Below are positions 34,101 through 46,100 of a DNA stretch of 64,000 nt, in pieces. The notes beneath the pieces are model-generated. The model saw nothing but the letters and a program-made list of their open reading frames with translations, was not told the DNA's origin and ran no database searches. This DNA comes from Siderastrea siderea. Its lineage: Eukaryota; Cnidaria; Anthozoa; Scleractinia; Rhizangiidae. Within the stretch, counting starts at the first letter, position 1. Every line of letters begins with the position of its first letter. The stretch covers positions 16,137,911-16,201,910 of the forward strand of contig OZ034970.1 of the NCBI GenBank assembly GCA_964030785.1, written 5' to 3'. The position numbers were made by a program, and so were the translations under genes.

Positions 34101-37100
34101 CAACGTTGTTTTCGGTTTACAGCAAGTCAACGGTTAAAAATGAAACAACGACAAAAAGTAAACAAACAACGGAAAAAAAACAAACAAACAAAAGCATTAA
34201 CTATCACTTAGTACCGGAACACTTTTTCTAACACTTACTACTTGTGCATCCAAAAAACGACGCAGTTGCTTTTTCGTTTGTGTCACGGAAGGAAAGTATT
34301 TTTTATGGTCCAGAGTTTCGCAGTTCGTGGGTTACAACAACGACAATGACAACCAGAACAACAACCTTTTTAGAGATAAATTAGTTTTAGATGTATCTGC
34401 TGTTCCCACACTGGCAGGGTAGGTCGATGCAGCTGTTTTTAACTTTGATGTAAAAAGGAACTCTTCGTAATCTCAATTCAACCCCTTAGTCGGTAGATGA
34501 AATTTTGAAGTCGGAACAAATAAAAGCAACTCAATGGATCTTACATAAGTGCTTAGAGAAACAAACGTAACCCAACGAAGTAATGGTTTGACGTCATACG
34601 CATGGTTCCTCATTTAACCCATCGGATTGCACATTATATGATAACATTTTTTGAAGAAATATGGAAACATGGCCTCAGTTAATCAGTGAGTTCGTTCACA
34701 AAAGTTATTTTGTTTGTTTGTAGAGTGATCGATCTTGGTGTGATGACTCCATGTGAAAAGATTCTGCAGACAGCAATTAAGGAAAAAGCTGATATTATTG
34801 GATTGTCAGGATTGATAACACCGTCGTTAGACGAAATGATTCATGTGGCCAGAGAAATGGAAAGACAAGGACTCAAAATCCCACTGCTTATCGGAGGTGC
34901 CACGACTTCAAGGTAGAGCCGAACTTCCGCCTTCCGGATACCGCCTCCCCCCCCCCCCCCCCCCCCAATTATAACAGTATCAATTTTTACACAAGTTTTT
35001 AAATGGAGCACTAGGTAGACGCTGTCTTAAGTTGGCATTCAGTCTTTTGTGTTCGTTCAAAAATGGATATTTAACACCGTTTGTACTTTCGTCCACATGT
35101 TGGCAGTAGGGACCCTAAGCATTCACTACGGCGACGGAAACAGAACGTCACAAAACTCTGATAGGTTTAACGAGAAGCACAATGACTTTGCACGTGCTTT
35201 CACCTTCTTTGCAAAATAGCAGCGCGAAAAAACCAAGTTAACGGAGAATGTTTTCTTTCCTCTGTATGAATTTAAATGTGTTGATGATTTGTAGGAGTTG
35301 CCTTCGTGGTTTCTTAAAGTCCCTGTTCAAACAGTTGAAAACGCACTAAAAATGGAGATGGGTGTAAACGCTGCCCAAGGATTTTTTTTTAATAAAAAGA
35401 TTTATCGCTTGCAATTGTCATTTTCAACGAGGCTTGAGAAGCGCAACTATTTCTGTTAACTAGAGGCTTGAGGCAAACCCACCAGTTAATCGAGTAAATC
35501 CATTTACCGAGTCACAACCGAGCCCGAGTCAAATCCGAGTCCGAGTCAGCAGACCGAGTCACTGGTCAGCGGTATAGCTCCCCAACTTCGAACAAAGATG
35601 GCGAGTCGATGGCGAGTGGTAAGCTAAGTGCGTTTGTTGAAATCTTGTTCTTTAATTTATGAATGTGGTATTAAATTAGTTTACAAAAGGCTGAACGACT
35701 TTTCTTTGCATTTATTTTGTGTTGTAAACATCAATTGACGCAGAACTGACGGTCTTTTATTTCTGGACAGATTTCAAGGACAGAGACGTGATCAAATCTC
35801 GAGGTAAAGTCATGGAAAGACAGGATAGGTTTTGTATTCTTTTTCCTGTTGTAACCAGCAAAACAATGTTTGTCCTTGATCCTTGACTTTTCTCAGACTC
35901 CTGATTTAACAGCTCAAATTCAGTGATAGACGTGATAGATTTGATTCCGGGGCTCCCAGGGGATTTGACTATCAACAGGATTGACACGTTGTTAATGACA
36001 TTAGCTCTACTTTTTTTTAATTTAAAAGTAGTCGAGACAAATGCAGAACGAGCACATGATTTTCCTTTTTCCCTCTCCTTCCCCGAAACACGTTTGAAGA
36101 GAAGGTCTGATGATATCATCAGACTTCTTTTTAGGGCAGATGGGGTACACGGTAGAATTGTTCCTTAAAGAATTTTCATTCATTAGAAGAATCCTAACAG
36201 TTCTGTCCAAGATGTATGTATTAATATGAGGGCACTGGTTTATGAGGTCATCCAACGTTGTGTCACTCTCTTGGAGTGCATGATGTTTAACTCAAATAAT
36301 TTTTGTTTGTAGTGACGGTAGTGATGAGGATTTATTAGAGTCAATTTTCACGGTTACAACAAAATGTGGCAAAAGATGCCCCAATGGTAAGCAGCGAGCC
36401 ATTGCACACATACTGTAAAGTCTACTTCTCTTTCAATTTTGGTGTATCTCACAATACATGTGCTAGTATCTCCGAAGACGATAAAGAAATGAATAACTAA
36501 CAAATTTAAGTATCTTGAATGAAATAAATTAAGAAAATATTTGTAGAATATTTAAGTTGTAATCTGAAAATTGTGTAGTTTGTTGACAGCGGTACACAGT
36601 AAAATGGTATCTCCATGGATCAAAAGCCCATTTAATTATAGAAAGAATAATTTAGTCTTTCTATCTGGGCCAACGAACATGTTCTCATACCGGATTCTGC
36701 TTCCATTTTTGGTTTTCCTTCCACCATTGGCAGCCACAGTCCATGCAGGATGTTTCATTTAAATTTCATTTATCAATGACTTTAATAGTTGCTGCAATTA
36801 TTTATTTTGGTATTAGATAGATGATGTGATAGTCAAAATACTCAGCGCGTTCCGCTTATTATTTGGGAATGACTTTCATTAATCGGGAATGGATTGCGTT
36901 ATTGGAATCAAAATTCCACTTTCAAATTGAATATTGTAATGTTACAATGGTAGCCTTGTTCCAAATAAGGAATGCTGATTGGTTTATTATTGACATGAGG
37001 CGAATGTTCACGTGCAAGTAGCAGACTGTTGGCGGCTTGACCTATCTGACTTGATTTGTGTTCGCTCAACAAAATATTTTATCGCAAATACTTTTAAAAG

Positions 37101-40100
37101 TGAAGAAGCAGTCTATTGCAATAAAACTGTGAAGAATAATTTCTTAAAAACAAGTCTGCGGTAAATGCACAAGAAATATTCCTGAAAATTGAGAAAAATT
37201 CCCTGTAATGTCAAACCGATTGAAACCAACAGCCGCCAACGGTTTCGTATTCCGCGTGTGAACTTTTGGTTTATGTAAGTAACAACCCAATCAACATTCG
37301 TTATTTCGAATGAGTCTACCGTTGGAAGATTTCAATCTTCAATTTGAAAATGGAATTTTGATTCCAATAATGCAATCCGTTCCCGAGTAATGAAAATCAT
37401 TCCTAAATAATGAGCGGAACGCACTGAGTATTTTGACTATAAGAATTCATTTTATTGTTTCGTTTTATTGCTGAAGTAATAATAACATTAAAATAAATTT
37501 TAATTTTAATTTCATAGCAGACAAGTCACGCAACCGACTCTTGAAGGGTACAAAAAGGCCATCCATATACAGTGGACAAAGAAAGAGAAAGGAGAAAAGG
37601 AGAAAGGGAAAAGAAAGAGAATAAATGGCTGTATATATGTAAAAATAATACTGTGTTGCTAGTAGAAGATTATCCACGGTTTTAAACGACTCCTTTTATT
37701 TAACAATCATCGCAGGGAGTGTAGACGTTCAAAATGTAAATTACAGAGTAGCGTTAGCAAGTGAAAGGCAAATGTTAATTCAAATCAAAGAAATACATTT
37801 ACCCAGTGGCGTCTCACAGTTCTTCTGACTAGCAAGTCGTAAAGTTGTAAATTACATCTATGACGTCATCGTATTATACTAATTACGAAATGTTCGAAAG
37901 TTGCGGCCTTAATTAGCTTGCGCTATATAAATTACATATTTAGTAATACAAATACTATGAAGAAAATAAAACTTGTTTTTCATCAGTTTCATTAATTATT
38001 TAATAAGCTTGTAAAATAACATGCATTGTACCACGACCTACACTGACCAACTAAAAATAAAATGTTACAGCAATCATTGAGATATGGAAAGTTTCTCCAT
38101 TTTCAGGGTTATGACAAGTAGGTGGGATCAAGGATAATAGGGGTGTAATAGACTCTTCTTCTATTTGAAACCCCAGTAGAACAAAAAGCTTTGTTTTGCC
38201 CGGCTAACCTCGTGGCCTACTCTGGCAAGGCAAACTGAATCTTGTTTTTACTCAAATTCATTGGTTCCAAGGCAGAGGCCATGGGCTCAGAATTAGCACT
38301 ATAATATTCTACCTTGGGTATTGTTCTTCATGCTATGGTAATAAGGTATGGGGAATCGCTCTGGCCTGGGACAAGCCTGAGACCAGGCAAAAGTAGAAGC
38401 GGACAGGATCAAGCCCGACTTACTCGTTGAGTGGGAGGGTGGGTCGCCAACCTCTTCACTTTCGCGGCCTTAGAGAGTAATGCGGTGGAACAAGTCTAAT
38501 TTCCTTGGCAGTACGAGAGGACAGAAGGCAATTGATGTGATTTTCAAACTTGGTATTTTAAAAATAACAGCTCGTGTGACAGCGATTTAAAACTTGCGAT
38601 TGCGCGAACTAGAAACCCATCATGTGGGACACTGCGCAATCAAAACGTCGTTCTAATTTATAACCTGTTGGATTCTGCAAAAAAGCTAAATCATGCCAGC
38701 TAGGAATCAGTGAGAAAGGAATTAAAAAGAATCTACTTTCGTGCAAAAATCGCCCGGCCGGTAGGAATCCCTGCAAACCAAGTGTAAATCAGTTGGTATT
38801 GAGGCCTCACTAGGACGATCGATGGCTTTTCACACTTCAGCTGTCTAAAAACAATTTTAGCAACATATCTTTGCATTACCGCCGTATTCCCACTTGTAAG
38901 GCCTCCTGATCCTCAGACAGATCCGACAGACAAACATGATCCAAAATGGCGATCAGCAAGATGGTTCTTTACTGGAGGTTCTTTCCCAGTATTTTCGTCA
39001 TTTACAAACCGCTGTCCAATGACTCGGTCAATTTGACTCGGACTCGGATTTGACTCGGACTCGGATTTGACTCGGACTCGGACTTGACTCGGTCAACCGA
39101 TGAACTCACCAGTAATCCGCAACTTTCTTTTGTTTGTTGATTTATAAAAAACCCTGATCGAACCTTTAAAGATGATTTTCTTGTTTTTTTTTTAACACGT
39201 TTTTTTATTGAATGCTATTACATACACTTACACTTACTGTTACATACTCTTCCTTACTTACAGTTCCACACATTTACTTTACTTACACATAAGTACTATA
39301 TTTACACACTCATTTACATATACTTACACTGACGCTACTATTACAAGGAAAAAATTAAATACTTCCTTACACTTAGTTACAGGAAAAAAAAATAAATAAA
39401 AAATAATAGAGATAATCACCTATTTAAAATAAACATTATGTTTCATTCTTACAGCATACGTTATTTTTATTTAATTAATTTAGTTGTGGCAAGTGTTAAC
39501 GAAAGAAGATGTTTAATTTGTTTCTTTGTTTTTTTTTTTTCATATTATTTGTTTTGAGAGCGGTAAGAACAAACTAGATGGCTGCTAATATAAGAAAAAA
39601 AAGATAGTAGAAATTTCGCTGTTCTCTCCACATCCAGGCGCAAAGGGAGACGACTAAAACAGGAAATAAAAAAATCGTCCAAACTAAAGAGAAGCTAGTG
39701 TTCTTGTTCAGCGAGGAAAGCTCCCCATTTTTTGTTAAATTTTGCTAAAAGCCCATGTTTAATTGAAAAGTGTCTTTCTACTTCCAAGCAGGTGAAAAAG
39801 TTCTTAACAAAAAGTTCACGTGAGGGGCAGTGGTGCATTGATTTTGCCCAAAAAATGTGATATCTGCTTATTAGAAGGGCGTGGTGGAAGAGGAGATCGG
39901 AAGCGTCTTCCACAAATCCCAAACATGACTGGAGGGTGAAACATTTTGTCGAAAAACAGGAGAAGGTACCCAACCAGTCTTTAACTTCGTTCCAGAAGAT
40001 TTTGACTCGAGGACATTCCCAAAAGAGATGTAGGAGGGTTTCCGTTGAACTTTCACAGAAAGAACACAGCTCGCTTGATATCAGCCCAATTTTGAAAAGA

Positions 40101-43100
40101 TATCTGTTTGTGGAAATTCGTCGATGGAATAGTTTAAACTGGAAAATTTGCAGTTTGGATTCGCGAGTACATAGAAAAGGCAGACTGTACGACTTACTCC
40201 AGTCAATCATTTCAGCACCATGCGCTTGGAAATCAGATTTCCATTTACTCTGACTTCTTTGCGGCAGGGATGCATGTCGTTCAATGAGTATTGTGTAGGC
40301 TAATTTGCAAAAATCCTTTGACCCCAGAAGTGATTCAGTATTTAACATTTGAGAACAGTCAGAGTTGTGCTTCACGCCCAAAACTGCTGTCACAACGCTG
40401 CGGTATTGAAGAAAGTTGGCTTTCAGAGAATATTTCTCTCTGAAAGATTCGAAAGTCAAAACCTTTGAAGAAGTCTCGTCAAGGAGATTGCTTACTTTTT
40501 TAATTCCTGCCAAATACCAATTTTTATAAAAAAGCGGCTTACCCTCTATACGTACAAGAGAATTGTACCATATTGGCATGTGTGAGAGAGATGGTGGGCT
40601 GCGGCTGAAATTGAGACGGCACCAAACCTCAATAAGTTCCAACAATTTTAAGGAGGTATTCACGAAATTGTCTGAACCGTCTAAAATAAGGGTGGTGTCA
40701 TCTGCGTATTGACTTAATTTACATTCTGAGTCTGATATACAAATGCCCTTGATCCCGTCATTGTTCCTAATTGCATTAGCTAGTATCTCAACACATAGAA
40801 TAAAGAGGTATGGCGATAGAGGGCAGCCTTGTCGAACTCCTCTACCGAGTTGAAAGAAGTCGGGGGACCAGCCGTTGTTTTGTATGCAGCTTGTAATGCC
40901 GTTGTAGAATAGTTTGATCCACCTTTTAATAGAGGCTCCGAAGTTGTAGAAGGAGAGTGTTTTCTCAATGAAAGTCCATTCCAGAGTATCGAAGGCTTTT
41001 TCGAAATCAACAAAAAGTAACAAGCCTGGGATGTTTTGTTTCTCGGCATAGTCGATAACGCTGTTAATCAGCCTGATATTTTCTCCAATAAATCTATCCT
41101 TGAGGAAACCTGTTTGGTCGTTGTTGATTAGATACGGTAGAACCTTTTTCAACCTTGTCGCAATTGATTTGGCAGCAATTTTGTAATCACAATTTAGCAG
41201 GGTAATTGGTCTCCAGTTTTTCAAATACTGTCGAGGTTTGTTTTTCTTTGGTAACAGAGTTATTAATCCTCTTCTCTGCGAGATTGAAAGATAACCTTTG
41301 GAAAACGATAGGTTTAAGGCATCTATTAAAAAAGTTGACACGTCTTCCCAAAAGACTTTATAAAATTCTGCGGGTAGGCCATCAGTCCCGGGAGATTTAC
41401 CTGAATCCATTGTTTTTAGGCTTTCTAAGCATTCTTCTGCGGATAGCATACCTTCGCAGGACAGTTTTTGGTTGTAATTTAGCTTTATCTCATTGTGTTC
41501 TGGGAAAAAAGTATCTTCTGTGGTGTTGCAGACATTTTGATCTATTCTTGAAGAACAGAGGGACTCATAAAATTTTTTGGCTTCGTCGAGTATTTCTGTG
41601 TCTTTAGATATTCTTACGTTGCCTTCGGTTTTAAGATTTCTTATAGTTTTACAGTTGAAGTGTCGCTTTTCCAAACTATGAAAGTATTTAGTATTTCTTT
41701 CACCCTCATTATACCATTTTACTTTGGATCTCAAAATGGCCCCTTCAGTTTGGTAGCGGATTACATCTTCCATAGATGATTTTCTTACTGAAAGAAAAGA
41801 CGCGAGAAAAGTGGTTATTGTTTAGCGGGGTAAATTACAGTGATAAGAAAGTGTAATATTGTTTGCTCGGTTTAGACACCTGAGGTGTAGGCCATCCCTT
41901 GCGCTTATTTCCTTTTGCTTCTTGTTAGTCTTAGCAGGCGGTGAGGTCTACTACTTACGTGTTACTATTTGTAGCAGTTGTGTTTACACTTAATTAAATT
42001 TATTTCAGGACTCACACAGCTGTAAAGATTGCTCCACGTTACTCCGAACCAACTATCCACGTGCTAGATGCCTCAAAGAGCGTTGTAGTGGTAAGTAAAC
42101 TATATATTATCACTGTTCCTGTGGTGTTATACGAAGTACTGCCCGAGTAGTCTCGTTATAGCCATTTTTTTCCATTTGTCTTCTGGTGCAAAAAATTCGA
42201 ATAAGGTAGCAAAATAGTCTGTATCATCAGGTCCAGTCCAAACATGTTACTACTACTACTACTACTACTGGTAGTAGTAGTACCCGGAAATAAACTTCCT
42301 TTTTAATTGTAACTGTTGCAGTTGCAGTTACAATTTCAGCTGATAAAGATAACATAAAACATACAAAATTAAGTTATAAAAGTGGTAATTCGTAGTCATT
42401 TTTTTCGCAGTGCTCCGCTTTAATAGACGAAACATCCAAGGAAGATTTTGTAGAAGAAGTAAAAGAAGAATACGAAGAAATCCGAGATGAACATTACGAT
42501 TCGTTGAAGGTAATTAATAAAATTTAAAGAAAACACATCTGGCCAATCACAACAAACTCGAACAATGCAGCGAACCAATCAGAACTTGAAGGAAAAATGC
42601 GCATCCGGGTCCCTGCGCGGGAGAACAGGCAACCCGGTGCCAAGCGCGGGGAAGCGTGCGTGCGATTGGTTCCATCTCAGTAGTAACATGTGACTGGTGC
42701 CAGGTGCGGGAGAACGTGTGTAAGTGAGGGTGCCTGTTAGCTGTGATAAGTTAAAGCCGAATGCGAGTACTTTGTGAATAATTACGAAGCCCAGTAAACA
42801 CAAAACCAAAGCAAATTCATAATTTTACTTCTTATACTCAGTGAAAACTTCGCCAGCTGGTGCTTCTTTTTGTGAACGTTTTTAGTTTTGTTTCAAAATT
42901 AAGGTGAAATGTTTTACAGCAGTTTGACACTCTGATGATGATCTTAGTGATCGAAAACCTTCAGCATTTTTAACTTTTTAACAACAGTTCACCTTAATTT
43001 TTAAACATTTTATTCGGCGAATATGTCTATTATTTTTTTAGTTTTGGTTTTGTGAAACTTGCTGTTCATGACCACGTGTTTTGTTATAGGATCGAAAATA

Positions 43101-46100
43101 CGTATCTCTGGAGAAGGCACGTTTGAAGAAAGCTGATTTGGACTGGATTGACTTCAAACCAGGTACGCTTTGTTTCTATGCGTTTTGGTAAAGATATGGA
43201 GCAGTATGTCGCGCTTTAAAAATACAAGTGTAAGTTTATTGTAGAATAAGCTCCTGTTAGTGAACCTTAGACAATCTCATAGACACAACTGCATAACTGC
43301 ATATCAGAGGTTTGCGGCATCTCTTTATTGTTCACTCATGATGCGTCACACAATCCTCAATCATTACAAGGAATTACTACAGTCTACAGCAGGTTCATCT
43401 CGTTCATAGTTCAGGCAGGACAATCCACAACAGCTTCTTGTGTATTATGAATAGCTTATTATGTATTTCAAGAGATCCTTCTTCCTATAAGCAAAGTCCA
43501 ATGTTTACCAGTTTCTCTTATGGAGTGCAACAAAGGTTCCAGTCAGCTTCTCCGCATATGCTTACCGCATGCTTTTCCTCCGTCCCTTATAATCTTGTAT
43601 CGCACGGAACCATTGCATCTAAGCTTTTGGAGCAGCTGGAGGCTCGTATTTACCTGTAGGCCTAACCATTCTTAATTCCCAAACCTTTATTTATTTTCCT
43701 TCCTATAGGGGCTTAAGGGCATTTGGCTTCGAAAAGTGTTTATTAAAGTCACTTTATCTTTTCGGTTGTGCCTGAAGCCGTGCCTTGTAACCGTTCAAAC
43801 AAAAACCCTTTAGCGGAGCTTTCTTGTGGTACTCTGTTAGCGTTTTTGTTTTAATGTTTCATAAGTACGAGTTCTAAAATATTTATGAACTCTTTTTCAG
43901 TTCGCCCTTCGTTCTTGGGTGTGAAGGTGATTGATGACTGCGAGTTAAGTGAGCTGATTCCTTACATTGACTGGAAGCCGTTCTTTGACGTATGGCAACT
44001 CAGAGGAAAATATCCTAACAGGGGGTACCCTAAGATCTTCCAGGATAAAACAATCGGTAAGTACTACCCCACCCCAACAAGTTTACATCCTAACAGGAGG
44101 TACTCCAAGATCTCTCTGGATAAAACAGTCGGAATGTCTGACTGTTGAGACCTTTAAAGTTTTATTCCAGCGTCATTCTTTGATTATTGTATTCTGTATC
44201 TTCAGTTTACACCTGCAAGATTTCTTTATGTCTATCATACATTCATTTCTATTTGATAAAACGGGTGTAGAGCTGTATCAACTCTTAATTCACTTACTCT
44301 CGGCATATGAAGCTATAAAGCAATTTGGTAGGTCATTGCACTGATAACTCGAATCCGAAATCTCTTTAAAGCCTCGAAAATTTTTGTAGTTCTGTCATTT
44401 GAGTTCATAATTGCGGCAGTTCATTCAATTTTATCATTTTAGTTTGGAAACATATTAACACATTTTTTGCGATTGATTAGGTAACGAAGCTAAGAAACTA
44501 TTCGACGATGCTCAAGGCATGCTAAAGACGATCATGGCGACCAAATCTTTGCAGGCCACTGGAGTAGTGGCTTTCTTTCCTGCTAACAGCGTTTGCGATG
44601 ATATTCATGTGTTTGAAGACGATTAAATGAAAGGAAAGGATCACCGCGTGCTGTATTCTACGGCTTGAGGCAACAGGTATGTAAAATAGGCATACAATGC
44701 GTGGAAGGGGTTGGGGATAATATATACCTGTTTAAAGATGGTTGATTGAGGGTTGTGCAAAAAAAAAAAACAAAAAAAAAACACCTCCAATGCGTATAGA
44801 GAGTTGGGGGTATGATATTCAAGTTTTGGTGATGATAGTTAAAGGAAAACTTATAGCATGAAACAATAAGCAGGCAGTGCGTGTAGGGGGATAGGTATAT
44901 AATATTTAAGACGATATTAAACCAAAGTAAAGGGTCACCTTGGATTGGGATCTATTGCTTGAGGCAGCAGTTGTGAAAGGAAGGTAAGAATGCGATGTGT
45001 TCAGTGTAATAAAAAATAAACTGTTCCTGCGTCACCGTGCTTCTTTCTGTGGCTTGAAGCAACAAGTATACTCATGTTTTAAGTGATACAAATAACTAAA
45101 GCAAAAATAGCTATGCAGTGTATCCAAAGAATTAGTCACTGGAGTTATAAAGTTAATGTGTTTGAAGACTATAGAGAAAGGCAACCTCGTTCTCGGAGAA
45201 GAGACCCTGGGAAGGTTGAGAGAAAGTTTCTTTTCACGCGTAAGCGCTGTGTGTAACGCCGGACTTCCATCTCCTCCGTTCAAAGGGGAGGTGTTAGTAA
45301 AAGCGAAAGTTTGTACAAAATATTTCTTACTATCTGCTTAAACTTTGGCCAATAGCGAGGTGTCCATAGAAGGGATGTATTGACAGTTAAATGTGACCAC
45401 TTTTTTCCTTTTTCAGGCCGAAAAGGAGCATGGGGTGGAGGACCCGTACTACTGTCTGTCAGACTTTGTAGCACCGCTGGACACAGGTGTCCATGACTAC
45501 ATTGGCTGCTTCGCTGTTTCCATCATGGGGGCTGAGGAGATGGCTAAAAGGTATGTGTTCTTATCTCCATGTTACTAGACATTGACTTGATGGTTCAAAG
45601 ACGGAGAGCTTGTCTTATCATGGTACATTCAATTGTGAGAAGACAGTTAAGTTTAAAACAAAGAAACAAAGAAAATCGACGCGTGACAAATGTTTTGTGA
45701 AGGCGAATTTCAGTTCGAGGTGTTGGATGACCTAAAACTTAAATTGGCGAAATCTATGGTGTTCCGAACGTCTGCCATGCTTAAGATTGTCTGTTTTCAC
45801 AATGGCTGAGTTATTAACGAGTAAAAGACGTGTAACAGTTGGAGTGCGAGATTGGTAATGAGTGCGACTTTTCAAACTTGGGACCCATGTTTTAGATTAT
45901 ATCTTTCCTCGGTCATCAGCAGGGAGGAACAAGGAATTTTGGAACTCTAACATGTACTCCTTCTCGTGCTCGCACTCCGACTTGTAGTTACCTTATCTCA
46001 AGAAATTGTGAAAGTGGTGTAAATACAAATAGATGTTAAAATCGTTTATTCGCTGTCACAGGTTTGAAGAGGAAATGGATGACTATAGTGTAATAATGGT

